From assembly GCA_965215755.1 (NCBI GenBank), contig OZ244119.1, positions 2,356,001 through 2,420,000 on the forward strand: 64,000 bases of DNA, in the 5' to 3' direction. Both the position numbers and the translations under genes were made by a program. Of this stretch, positions 17,228 to 25,542 are shown in pieces (the stretch's first letter is position 1; every line of letters starts with the position of its first letter). A model generated the notes under the pieces. That model was not told where the DNA came from, searched no databases, and saw nothing but the letters and a program-made list of their open reading frames with translations. The DNA comes from Tectiglobus sp965215755. Lineage in GTDB: Bacteria > Pseudomonadota > Alphaproteobacteria > Rhizobiales > Hyphomicrobiaceae.

Positions 17228-17431
17228 TGACGAGGAGTGATGAAGGTGGGTTGAGTTGAAAGACGGGCGATGACGATGGGTTGCAACCCAACCCGATGGG
17301 AGGTGAGATAGTTGTTCTGTGATGAATGCGCGCTGCAGCGAATATTTGAAGTTTCGTTGAGAATTTGATGGTAAATATGGCTTGCATTCAGACGGAAAGG
17401 CCTTTAATCACCGGTTTTCTGTTCAGAATTA

Positions 17432-17506
17432 GCTGCCGTAGCTCAGGGGTAGAGCACTCCCTTGGTAAGGGAGAGGCCGAGAGTTCAATTCTCTCCGGCA
17501 GCACCA
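17432..17506 (+). tRNA. tRNA-Thr (GGT)
   Basis: Complete 75-base cloverleaf: acceptor GCTGCCG pairs with CGGCAGC, discriminator A, encoded CCA; D-arm GCTCAGGGGTAGAGC; anticodon stem CTCCC/GGGAG with loop TTGGTAA, giving anticodon GGT; T-loop TTCAATT. From base 17462 its 3' portion is identical to a 46-base copy at 19753, so it is the attachment site of the mini element downstream and its 3' end is supplied by that element. Confidence 0.97.
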
Positions 17507-17507
17507 G
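17462..17507 (+). repeat. Left attachment-site repeat (within tRNA-Thr)
   Basis: 46 bases running from the anticodon loop of tRNA-Thr to one base past its CCA, identical to 19753-19798. Flanking bases differ on both sides (C versus T before, T versus A after), which fixes the boundaries. Confidence 0.95.
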
Positions 17508-17629
17508 TTTACCTATTGATTTTCAAGCATTTTGAATTAAGCTCAACGCCTCCCTAGCTAAGAGATCGAAGATCGGTGTGCCGGTGTTGGGCACACTGTT
17601 GGCACAACACTCTTGGGGCGGGAACACCA

Positions 17630-18643
17630 ATGCTGAAGCTGTCAAAGCGTACAAGCTGGCGGAACAAGACGCCAGGCAACATCTGGTGGATAGTTGGAAC
17701 TATTAACGGACGCCGAGTCCGAGAGAGCACTCAAACGACGGACCGCACCCTCGCAGAAGCTTTACTGTTGAAGCGCGAGCGCGAGCTGGTTGGGAATGCG
17801 CTCTTCGGTGAGAGTTCGAGCCTTACATTTGAAGAAGCTGCTTCTCTGTACGTGCAGTCAGGCGGAGAAAAACGGTTTGTCTCAAAGCTGGTCGAGATTC
17901 TCGGTAGTAAGCAAGTTCGAGATCTGACGGCTAGAGATCTTTTGAGCACCTGTGCGCATCTCTACCCTGATGCCAAGCCGGCCACGAAAGCCCGCAATGT
18001 TTGCGGGCCGGTAAACGCCGTTATCCGTCGCTGCCATGATGAAGGCTTATGCGATCTCAAGGTTTTTAAGAAACCAAAGATTGAGAAGCAACCGATAGAG
18101 GCTGCTCCTGATAGCTGGTTGCACTCTTTTGCATTAACAGCTCCACCTCGACTGGGAGCGCTCTGCTTGTTCATTTCTTTCACTGGTCCACGTATTGGGG
18201 AGGCGTGCCGATTAAGGTGGAGCGACGTCGATCTTGAATCGTGCAGGGCAATCATCCCGATGACCAAGAATGGGAAGAGTCGAGCAGTACCTTTGGCGCC
18301 AATCGTTGTTGGGGCTCTGGCTGAGTTATCAAGTGATCTATTGGAAGATGATGGGCTCGTATTCGGCTATTCGCAAAGATGGTTGGTCACGAATGCAATC
18401 AAGAGGCACTGCAAGCGTGCGAATATTAAGTACTACTCGACGCATTCGATTGGGCGGCATGCATTTGCTACCAGGCTACTCAATCAGGGACACTCGCTGA
18501 TTACAGTTAAAGAGGCTGGTGGTTGGAAGTCAGCAAGTATGGTGACGGATCACTACGGACACTTGGAGCAATCACTCATAAATCAAGTTGTTATAGAGGC
18601 TGATCGCGAATTTCGCCGCTATTCTATGCGAGACGTGGAGTAG
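17630..18643 (+). CDS. Tyrosine recombinase of the mini element
   Basis: 337 residues from the ATG at 17630; 18 codons of open frame upstream lack family similarity. The N-terminal part (WRNKTPGNIWWIVGTINGRRVRESTQT) is the AP2-like/arm domain of alphaproteobacterial integrases. Catalytic residues: Arg in FTGPRIGEACRL, HSIGRHAF (His-x-x-Arg), Trp in GGWKSASM in place of the second His, and the nucleophile in DHYGHL. It lies directly downstream of tRNA-Thr, its attachment site. Confidence 0.92.
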   Translation: MLKLSKRTSWRNKTPGNIWWIVGTINGRRVRESTQTTDRTLAEALLLKRERELVGNALFGESSSLTFEEAASLYVQSGGEKRFVSKLVEILGSKQVRDLTARDLLSTCAHLYPDAKPATKARNVCGPVNAVIRRCHDEGLCDLKVFKKPKIEKQPIEAAPDSWLHSFALTAPPRLGALCLFISFTGPRIGEACRLRWSDVDLESCRAIIPMTKNGKSRAVPLAPIVVGALAELSSDLLEDDGLVFGYSQRWLVTNAIKRHCKRANIKYYSTHSIGRHAFATRLLNQGHSLITVKEAGGWKSASMVTDHYGHLEQSLINQVVIEADREFRRYSMRDVE

Positions 18644-18675
18644 TTATCACAATTGATTCGGGAATTGAGCGAGCA

Positions 18676-19596
18676 TTGTTAAGGGACAGTCAGTTCGATT
18701 GGCGCGAGTATACACCGGCACTCGTCATACTTATTCTTTCTGCGGCACTCATTGGGGCGGTGTTCTATGAGAGATCTCAGATCGGAAACCAAGAGCATCT
18801 AGCCGCAGCTAAGACCTATTCGAAAACTATCTCCAAAGTTCCGTTGGGCACTTCGAATGTAGGAAGCTTTTCTGACGCAAAAACGTACCGAGATGAGTAT
18901 CACGCCAAATACAATTTGAAGGTACAACGAGAGGCGGCACGATGGTCCATGTGGTCTATGTGGGCAACATGGCTCGGCGTTGGTTTGCTCTTTTTCACAC
19001 TTAAGCAGGCAGCTGACACCAATCGCCATGCTTTGTTAGCTGCTCAGCAAGCTCAACGACAAGCTGATCTTTCAGAGCAGGCACACAAGACTGTCAATAG
19101 ACCTTGGCTGGATATCGACGCGACAGCAATGGATGGCGCAAAGATCTTGTGGCGTGAACAAGCGCCAAACTTAAACGTCCCGTTGGACCTCGTTCTAACT
19201 AATCATGGAAGCTCGCCAGCACTAAACCTTAGGATAGCAGTTGAATTGGTTTATGGTCTGCATTGGAGTTTTTCGGCTGAGGTCGATAGAATAGCATCTG
19301 AAAAAAAACATGCGCTCAGTACTCCATTAAAGGCCGCCATCTATCCAAGTTCTAACGATACAATTGAATTGGGTTTTGGCACTACAGTGCGCGAGAGTAT
19401 GAACGTGTTTAAACTGCATGGCGCTGGCTGGGTCACGCAATACAAACTCATAATTGTTGTCTTCTACGATGACATGTCTCTAACTGATCAGTATTTGACG
19501 GCTCAATGCGTAAACGTGCAACTTGGGTCGAATGAGAGCTCGCAACGTGAATTCTCACTTGAGAAAGAGGTATTTTGGGAGAAGATCATTCGATGA
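18676..19596 (+). CDS. Two-helix membrane protein, only cargo of the mini element
   Basis: 306 residues, TTG start at 18676 (no ATG available before the first membrane helix), 32 bases after the integrase. Two membrane helices, about residues 14-31 (ALVILILSAALIGAVFY) and 90-110 (WSMWATWLGVGLLFFTL), flank a 60-residue loop. A short Gln/Ala-rich coiled stretch (ALLAAQQAQRQADLSEQAHK) leads to a C-terminal beta-rich domain (from RPWLDIDATAMDG). Proteins with this two-helix plus 'RPW' layout recur on mobile elements as hypothetical proteins. Function unknown; cytoplasmic sensing or defence is possible but not shown. Confidence 0.8.
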   Translation: MLRDSQFDWREYTPALVILILSAALIGAVFYERSQIGNQEHLAAAKTYSKTISKVPLGTSNVGSFSDAKTYRDEYHAKYNLKVQREAARWSMWSMWATWLGVGLLFFTLKQAADTNRHALLAAQQAQRQADLSEQAHKTVNRPWLDIDATAMDGAKILWREQAPNLNVPLDLVLTNHGSSPALNLRIAVELVYGLHWSFSAEVDRIASEKKHALSTPLKAAIYPSSNDTIELGFGTTVRESMNVFKLHGAGWVTQYKLIIVVFYDDMSLTDQYLTAQCVNVQLGSNESSQREFSLEKEVFWEKIIR

Positions 19597-19752
19597 TGAC
19601 CGATGAACTTGCTCAAGGGCAGATTTCTGAACGGCGGTTCAACAATACTCTCCACAAAGCTCACTTGGTGGTTGCCACACAAGTGCGTTAATGTAGCTCG
19701 ACCGTTCCGTAAAGTTCTGACAAATATGAATTTTTTCTAAGGCCTGTGTTTT

Positions 19753-19798
19753 TTGGTAAGGGAGAGGCCGAGAGTTCAATTCTCTCCGGCAGCACCAG
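19753..19798 (+). repeat. Right attachment-site repeat (partial tRNA-Thr copy)
   Basis: Perfect copy of 17462-17507. It lacks the acceptor 5' strand, D-arm and anticodon 5' stem, so it is not a functional tRNA; it marks the right end of the mini element. Confidence 0.95.
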
Positions 19799-20230
19799 AA
19801 CCTTTCTAAGAATCTTCGTTTATTCCAAGGGCGCTAACCGCCTCGTGAGCGAATTGCTGCGGTCCTTCGCTCAAAAAGGGCCCAACTTCGACAACGGGAG
19901 CAGGCGGCGTGAGGACAGACTAGAAGATCATCCAATGTGAGCGCGATACGCCTTTTAGCTTCTCAACCTCGATCTGGAATGGCGCGCGGTGAAATTTTGA
20001 CAGGCTCACGTCATGCGGGGCGATCGTCAGCAGCGGCTCAGATTTCACTCAATGATTGTTCACCGCTGATTCGACCAGTCTTTGATGATGCGTTCACTCA
20101 CCGTGAAAGTGGTGGCCGAGCCGATAAACAATTGGCCGTCCGCAAAACACTTCTGGCCCTGCTCTGACTGATAGGCGGCCTGAACTGTAGTGAGGCCGCC
20201 AGCTCATGCCTGCTTAGGCCAGCTTAGGCC
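19799..20230. other. Intergenic region right of the mini element
   Basis: About 430 bases with no convincing gene. A GTG-started 76-codon frame at 19937-20167 has no recognisable features. The segment ends in hairpins that may terminate the leftward monooxygenase transcript (20174-20232). Confidence 0.5.
20174..20200 (-). terminator. Hairpin downstream of flavin monooxygenase
   Basis: GGCGGCCT and AGGCCGCC arms with an 11-base loop, 30 bases past the monooxygenase stop. A second overlapping pairing GAGGCC (20192-20197) with GGCCTC (20227-20232) is possible. T-run is absent, so termination is only probable. Confidence 0.35.
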
Positions 20231-22009
20231 TCAAGCGGGTTGAGATTCCTTTGAGATCATCGCTTCCTCGCAGGCCTTGATTTGCAATGCGAGGTATTTT
20301 GAATTGATCCGGCATTGCGCAAGGCTGCCTGCAATGAACCAAAGTCCGGGTTGCCCGGTGCGGCAATACATGTTGCGCAATTCCTCGCCGTCGCCAAATC
20401 CCCAGATTGGACCAACGTTGCTCGCAACCTGGTCTCCGAAGAGCCGTTCCACGAGGCGTTCTTGCGGCAAGTAGCCGGTGGAGAGTACGATGAGGTCTGC
20501 GTTCAGTGTCCGGCCGTCAGCGAGCTTGGCGCCGCCGGGTGTAAACGACTCGATCTGATCGTATTGCAGGAGGTCGATTTTTCCATCGGCCAACATGTCT
20601 GAGCAGCCGACATTGAAATAATAGCCGCCGCCGCGAGTGAGATACTTGAACTGCCAGCCGGTATCATCCTCGCCGAAATCAAGCTTGAAGCCGATCTTCT
20701 CAAGTCGATCGAGCAGCGGCTTGTCCAATGCGCGCGACTTCTGGGTGTAGTTTTGATGCGCGCGGCGGACAAGTGGCGTGGGCACGGACGTCGCAATCAG
20801 GTCGCAGGCTTCCAGCGACGGCCCCTCATCGTAGAGCGTATAGGGGAGCTGTGCGCTCGGCTCGAGATTTACAACGAGTGTTGGATTACGTTGGACAAGC
20901 GTGACCGAGGCCCCGCTGGAGGCCAGATCGTGGGCGATGTCGTGGCCGCTGTTGCCTGTGCCAATAATGATCGCTCTTTTGCCGCTCCAGTCTTCGCCAT
21001 CCTGGTACTCGCTCGAATGGACCAATTGACCTTCAAACCTGTCGAGTGTGGGAATGTTGGGGCGATTGGCGATCCCGCTGACGCCTGTCGCCATGACGAT
21101 ATGTTGGGGGCGAAGCGTACGCTCAGTGCCATCTGACTGGCGCAAGGTTACTATCCAATGCTTGTTCTCATCATCGTAGGTGCCGCCGACGAGTTCAGTA
21201 CTTGTCCAGTAGTTCAGCTCAAGTGCGTCGACATAAGCTTCAAACCAGTTGGCGAGTTTGTCTTTCGGGATGTAGGTCGGCCACGTGTCAGGAAATGGCA
21301 TGTAGGGCAGATGATTGACTTGAACTTGGTTGTGGAGAGTCAAGGCATGATAACGTTTGCGCCAGTTGTCACCGATACGCTCATGTTTGTCGATGATCAG
21401 CGCATCTACTCCGAGTTGTGTCAGGCGGGCAGCGGAGGCGAGGCCGGCCTGACCACCGCCAACAATGAGCACTGCCGGGTCGCGGTCGAGATACTTGGCC
21501 GCTTCTTCGCGTTGGTCCAGCCAATTGGGTCCACGAAAATCTCGCGAATGGGATTGTCCGGTTGGCCGATTGGTACCGCGTTTTTCCGGGTGATTCTTAA
21601 GTTCATCCAGGCCTGTGAAGATTGTCCAGGCACGTGGGGGCCCGTCGCCGTCCGTTGGCACTAGGCGGATTATACCTTCACAGAGACCTGTCTCGGTTTC
21701 GAACCTGAAGAAAGCTTCTACAACCTCTCTATCAACGCGCGTGACCAGTTGCGGTTTGGCTGGATCGAGATCAACTTCAAAGTTGTGCGGCTTTGCTTGA
21801 CGTGCGTTGGCCAGGAGCAGCTCTGCAATCTGCGACGGTCCGGAGACTGTCTCGAAACGCCAGGTGAGCGCCAAGATATCCCGCCAAAAGCTTTCTGGAA
21901 GCAGCAGGTTCTGTAGGGCCGCCAGGTTGTCAGCCTTAAGAGCGCTTTCGAACTGGTTGAGCCATTTGTCGACCATTGCGGCATGATCTTCGACATTCGA
22001 ATCCAGCAT
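20231..22009 (-). CDS. Flavin-dependent monooxygenase with N-terminal NTF2-like domain
   Basis: 592 residues from the ATG at 22009, preceded by AGAGGACC. Residues 1-140 look like an NTF2/SnoaL-like domain. The rest is a class B flavin monooxygenase: FAD site GGGQAG (184-189), the fingerprint FxGxxxHSxxY (325-335) and the NADPH site GTGNSG (350-355). Such enzymes oxygenate carbonyl, N or S centres with NADPH and oxygen. It is 40 bases downstream of the PRISE reductase and likely cotranscribed from the region shared with the IclR regulator. Substrate unknown. Confidence 0.9.
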   Translation of the reverse strand: MLDSNVEDHAAMVDKWLNQFESALKADNLAALQNLLLPESFWRDILALTWRFETVSGPSQIAELLLANARQAKPHNFEVDLDPAKPQLVTRVDREVVEAFFRFETETGLCEGIIRLVPTDGDGPPRAWTIFTGLDELKNHPEKRGTNRPTGQSHSRDFRGPNWLDQREEAAKYLDRDPAVLIVGGGQAGLASAARLTQLGVDALIIDKHERIGDNWRKRYHALTLHNQVQVNHLPYMPFPDTWPTYIPKDKLANWFEAYVDALELNYWTSTELVGGTYDDENKHWIVTLRQSDGTERTLRPQHIVMATGVSGIANRPNIPTLDRFEGQLVHSSEYQDGEDWSGKRAIIIGTGNSGHDIAHDLASSGASVTLVQRNPTLVVNLEPSAQLPYTLYDEGPSLEACDLIATSVPTPLVRRAHQNYTQKSRALDKPLLDRLEKIGFKLDFGEDDTGWQFKYLTRGGGYYFNVGCSDMLADGKIDLLQYDQIESFTPGGAKLADGRTLNADLIVLSTGYLPQERLVERLFGDQVASNVGPIWGFGDGEELRNMYCRTGQPGLWFIAGSLAQCRINSKYLALQIKACEEAMISKESQPA

Positions 22010-22049
22010 GGTTGGGTCCTCTACAGGTTCAGGTACAGTGAGATTGATC

Positions 22050-23111
22050 TCAGATTTTCGGAATGACGTGCTGTTCGCGCAGTTGATCGAACTGGCACAG
22101 AAACATTCCTTTTGAATCGACAATGTCGTGGAAGCCAAAACGCCGAGCCTTCGTCATCGATGAAATGATGTCGTACTCCGGCGTGAAGACGAAGGTGCCG
22201 TAGTTCCAATTCACAAGTTGTTCGTAAGCGATCGATTGTAAGCCGTGCTGCTCGGCTAGTTCCGTCCACAGACCGGCCTTGTCTGCCATCATCAAAGGCA
22301 GATCGATTCTTTGAGATGGTGCCATGTCCATCTGAAAGTAATCGGCGACGTGCGGCCACATATCTTCCCAGCGGAATAGATCGCCGTTGGTGATATTGAA
22401 TGCTTCGTTGGCCGCACCCGGCTCCGTTGCCATCCACTCCGTTGCTCTCGAAAGGTGGGCCGTGTCTGTAACTTGAAAGAGTACTGCCGCGTTGGCGCGC
22501 GAACCTGGGTGGCGCAGCGGCAGACCGAGCGCCTTGGATATTGTCGCGTAGACAGCCACCACCATCACCAGGTTCATCGGTTTGCCGATGGCAAATCCGC
22601 AAATTGCATGCGGGCGGGCTGCTGACCATGTCCAGTTCTTGTTTTCCTGGCGCGAGCAGATGAAGTCCTGTTGGTCGTAGTAGAAGTTCGGTGCCATGTG
22701 CCGTGGATCGTCTTCAACAGCCGGTGTCTTGAATGGGCCAAGATGATTGCCGTACCACTTTGTGCCGTGCATCAGGTTGACATGCTTCAGCGTCGCGTTG
22801 TGCGGCTCGACTGCGTCCAACAAATTCTTCAGCATTGCCAGGTTTGGCGCCACCATCTGGGCCCAATCCGGCCTCTCGATATAGGCAGAAAAGAAGATGT
22901 GCGTGATGCCGAGGCCGCGACCCAGCTTCTCATTACAATCAGCCGGATCAAGCAGATCGACGGCAATATGTTCGTAGTCGCCCGCGATGTCTGGCTGGCG
23001 CCGCGAAACAGCAATGATATCCCAGTCATCCTGGGTGAGTAAGTATTGCAGCATGTTGCGCCCGACAACACCGGTCGCTCCAGCGATCAGGGCTTTTTTC
23101 CGTACCGTCAT
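22050..23111 (-). CDS. PRISE-family (progesterone 5-beta-reductase/iridoid synthase-like) SDR
   Basis: 353 residues; ATG at 23111 used (GTG at 23120 possible). Atypical extended SDR: nucleotide site GATGVVGRNM (11-20), then the family's HGTKWYG with Lys118 and PNFYYDQQ with Tyr144/145, which replace the usual YxxxK arrangement. Known members reduce activated C=C bonds of enones with NADPH. Paired with the flavin monooxygenase, it may act in breakdown of a cyclic or terpenoid-like ketone, an inference from neighbours. Confidence 0.88.
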   Translation of the reverse strand: MTVRKKALIAGATGVVGRNMLQYLLTQDDWDIIAVSRRQPDIAGDYEHIAVDLLDPADCNEKLGRGLGITHIFFSAYIERPDWAQMVAPNLAMLKNLLDAVEPHNATLKHVNLMHGTKWYGNHLGPFKTPAVEDDPRHMAPNFYYDQQDFICSRQENKNWTWSAARPHAICGFAIGKPMNLVMVVAVYATISKALGLPLRHPGSRANAAVLFQVTDTAHLSRATEWMATEPGAANEAFNITNGDLFRWEDMWPHVADYFQMDMAPSQRIDLPLMMADKAGLWTELAEQHGLQSIAYEQLVNWNYGTFVFTPEYDIISSMTKARRFGFHDIVDSKGMFLCQFDQLREQHVIPKI

Positions 23112-23182
23112 ACAATGCACTCACGTCGTTCGTTGCGCCTCTGGCTCAGGGCGTTGTTGCTTCACTTCTCAACGAAATTCTC

Positions 23183-23223
23183 TTGTATTCTATAAAAAGT
23201 CAATGTATTTTTTTAGAATACAA
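23183..23223. promoter_or_regulatory. Long perfect inverted repeat in divergent promoter (candidate IclR operator)
   Basis: TTGTATTCTA and TAGAATACAA arms, 10 of 10 matched, separated by 21 bases (centre-to-centre 31, about three helical turns). The repeat lies between the PRISE gene and the IclR gene, 22 bases before the regulator's ATG, in an AT-rich segment. It is a strong candidate binding site for the adjacent regulator, controlling both directions. Confidence 0.6.
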
Positions 23224-23244
23224 CTCGATATAGAAAGACCTGTC

Positions 23245-23961
23245 ATGGCTGTTCGCGCGCTGACGACCGCAGTTAAATGCTTGGAAACGCTTGAGTTAAT
23301 CGCCAGCCTGCCCACGGCTGCGCGTCTGGCGGAGTTGGCCCGATTGGCCGGTGAAAGTCGAGCGACCATGTATCAGCGACTGTTCACTCTGGTTGAGGCT
23401 GGGTGGCTCGATCGGCTGCCAGACGACAGCTACCGGCTTTCCATGCGGTCTTGCCGGATTGCTGCTGCGGCGTTGAGCCAGGCAGGGTTTGGTGAACGTG
23501 CGCAGCCTGTTCTCGAGGAGCTGGCCGAAGCTCTCGGTGACACGGTATCGCTTGTCATGCTCGAACGGGAACGGCTGATCATAACGCAACGCGCTGAAGG
23601 CCAAGGTGTCCTTCGCGCCGACCTTCGCGTCGGCACTGAGCTCTCATTCAAGGACAGTTCATCCGGGGCGATCTGGCTGGCGTTCGGCCCGGATCATCTC
23701 GCACAGTGTCTGGCTGCGGCTGATGTAGCTTTGCCCAGCAAAAAGCGGATTGACAATGTTCGCGCCAAACGCGTCTCGATTGGTGGTGGCGGCAGAACTT
23801 TGCCGGGCATTTCCGCTATCGCGGTGCCGGTGCTCGATCGCGGCGGCGTCTGCCTAGCCTCGTTGTCGATTTCGAGTCCGGAAGCGCGCTTCAATCCAAA
23901 GGTTTTCCTCCCCGCTTTGCGTCGGACTGCTGAGCGCTTGGCAGACGTGGCAAGTGGTTGA
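23245..23961 (+). CDS. IclR-family transcriptional regulator
   Basis: 238 residues from the ATG at 23245; the open frame upstream runs through the divergent promoter and is not used. N-terminal winged helix (LAELARLAGESRATMYQRLFTLVEAGWL, residues about 25-60) and C-terminal GAF-like effector domain with the family patterns SLVMLERERLIITQRAEG, SSGAIWLAF and ISAIAVPVLDRGG. Divergent from the monooxygenase/reductase pair, which it probably controls in response to a pathway compound. Confidence 0.93.
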   Translation: MAVRALTTAVKCLETLELIASLPTAARLAELARLAGESRATMYQRLFTLVEAGWLDRLPDDSYRLSMRSCRIAAAALSQAGFGERAQPVLEELAEALGDTVSLVMLERERLIITQRAEGQGVLRADLRVGTELSFKDSSSGAIWLAFGPDHLAQCLAAADVALPSKKRIDNVRAKRVSIGGGGRTLPGISAIAVPVLDRGGVCLASLSISSPEARFNPKVFLPALRRTAERLADVASG

Positions 23962-24210
23962 ATGTCGAAACCAAGAAACGGTGCCGGGCGGGGGCTGTTA
24001 CAGAGACAATCTCGTGGGGGGAAAGCAAAACGGCTATCGTCTGATGCAGCGCTCCAAAGGTGCGTGAATGGAACAGCAAGCGTGCGACGGTACGCCGGCT
24101 CTGTCAGCTTTGATTGCCGGCCCATTGGAGCTTGGCGCTTCAATCAGGGCGGCTGAGCTTATCGGATTGAAACAGGAAGTTTGCCTGCACTTTTGACGGA
24201 GAGCCGCGTC

Positions 24211-25542
24211 CTAACGTTCGCGCAGCGCTTCGGCACGCATGCGCACAAACGGTTTTACGAGGTATTGCAACACGGTTTTCTGGCCGGTCATCAGGTCAAC
24301 GGATGCGAGCATTCCGGGCATGATGGGTAACTTGTCGCCATCTGTTTCGAGATAGGCCGTGTTGGTGCGCACCTCGACAAGATAGTACGTCTCGCCTTTA
24401 TCGGTTGTGATGGCGTCCGGACTGATGCGTTCAAGTTTGGCGTCAAGGCCGCCATAGATGGAATAGTCGTAGGCGGACAGCTTGACGACTGCGTTCTGAC
24501 CCGCATGTACGAATGCGATATCCTGAGGACGGATCTTGGCCTCGACAAGCAGGGTGTCGTCAACCGGTACGATCTCAGCAATATCGGCTCCTGGCCGTAC
24601 AACTTGTCCAATCGTGTTCACCAGCAGGCGTTTGACAATACCGTTGGCGGGCGCGCGGACATCGGTGCGGTCAACTTTGTCTTGCTGACTCTGGCTGGCT
24701 TGCAGCAGGGCTGCCAATTCGACACTGTTCTTTGTCAAATCGGCGAGAGCTTTCGATTGATAAATGGAGCGCCTTTCATTGATCTGGCTTTCGGCTTCAG
24801 CAATTGCCGCGCGGAGTCGGGGCAGTGATAGCGTTGCCGCCTCGAGCTCTCCCTCCAGCTCTGAGATTTTCCCCTTCAAGCGGATCACTTCGATTTTCGA
24901 TGCTGCTCCCTGGGCGACCAGCGGTGCGGTCAGGGCCATTTCGCTTTTCGCAAGGCGAAGCGTGCGGGTTAGTGTTGAAGACTTCGATTCTGCTTCGATG
25001 ATTTGCTGGCGGCGCTGGATCGTAATCTGACGTAATGCATCGAGCGCTGATGTCAGTTCGCGGCGCCTGCTTTCGAAGAGTTGCCGTTCCTGTCGCACCA
25101 GGTTGGGATGACTCGCGACAAGCGCATCATCAAAGGTGAGCGGGGTCAGGTTGGTCTCTGCCTTGAGGCGTGCTGACCGCGCACGTAAACCTGCGATCTT
25201 CTCTTCGTCCTTACGAAGATCGGAGCCAAGCGAGGTCGAGTCGATTTGAACGAGCAGATCCCCGCGCTTTACGATGGTACCATCGCGGACATAGAGCTTT
25301 TTGATAATTCCGCCTTCGAGGTTCTGTACGATCTGAACCTTTTGAGACGGGATGACACGGCCTTCGCCGACGGTGACTTCGTCGACTGTTGCCCAGGCTG
25401 CCCAACCGATGAAAGCTGCGAGTAGCCCGATGAGCAGGAGGTTGCCTGCCATGACGACAAAACCTACTCCGGAGAGCAATTCTGCACTCGCGGCGCTGAC
25501 TGTGGGGCGGTCGGGGCGCAGGTGGCTTGTGGTTTGGCTCAT
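24211..25542 (-). CDS. Type I secretion membrane fusion protein (HlyD family)
   Basis: 443 residues. One membrane helix (about 25-52) after a short cytoplasmic tail, a barrel-sandwich first half (VIPSQKVQIVQNLEGGIIKKL, VKRGDLLVQID), long coiled-coil hairpin (about 110-295), and second half with APANGIVKRLLVNTIGQVV and a C-terminal MPGMLASVDL. It bridges the ABC protein and TolC in a type I exporter. Its start overlaps the ABC stop by four bases (ATGA), showing tight coupling. Confidence 0.95.
   Translation of the reverse strand: MSQTTSHLRPDRPTVSAASAELLSGVGFVVMAGNLLLIGLLAAFIGWAAWATVDEVTVGEGRVIPSQKVQIVQNLEGGIIKKLYVRDGTIVKRGDLLVQIDSTSLGSDLRKDEEKIAGLRARSARLKAETNLTPLTFDDALVASHPNLVRQERQLFESRRRELTSALDALRQITIQRRQQIIEAESKSSTLTRTLRLAKSEMALTAPLVAQGAASKIEVIRLKGKISELEGELEAATLSLPRLRAAIAEAESQINERRSIYQSKALADLTKNSVELAALLQASQSQQDKVDRTDVRAPANGIVKRLLVNTIGQVVRPGADIAEIVPVDDTLLVEAKIRPQDIAFVHAGQNAVVKLSAYDYSIYGGLDAKLERISPDAITTDKGETYYLVEVRTNTAYLETDGDKLPIMPGMLASVDLMTGQKTVLQYLVKPFVRMRAEALRER

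Larger units (their letters stand above)
16763..17431. other. Intergenic region between secreted repeat gene and tRNA-Thr
   Basis: About 670 bases without a credible gene; reading frames at 16848-17114 and 17190-17387 on the minus strand look random. It holds a 9-base-pair hairpin at 16817-16840, an 8-base-pair hairpin at 17208-17227 and presumably the tRNA-Thr promoter in the AT-rich stretch before 17432. Confidence 0.6.
17462..19798 (+). mobile_element. Mini integrative element at tRNA-Thr (about 2.3 kb)
   Basis: Bounded by perfect 46-base direct repeats of the 3' part of tRNA-Thr (17462-17507 and 19753-19798), a repeat-to-repeat period of 2,291 bases. It encodes a tyrosine integrase beginning 124 bases inside the left repeat and one further protein, nothing else convincing. 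Base composition inside is visibly richer in A and T than the flanks, in keeping with foreign origin. No replication or transfer gene is present, so it must be a satellite-like or reduced element. The remaining 150 bases before the right repeat are non-coding. Confidence 0.9.

Noticed and set aside
19753..19798. Possible second tRNA-Thr
   Set aside because: Only the 3' part is present, with no acceptor 5' strand or D-arm; it is the attachment copy.
19937..20167. 76-codon GTG-started frame right of the mini element
   Set aside because: No ribosome site or recognisable motif; probably chance.
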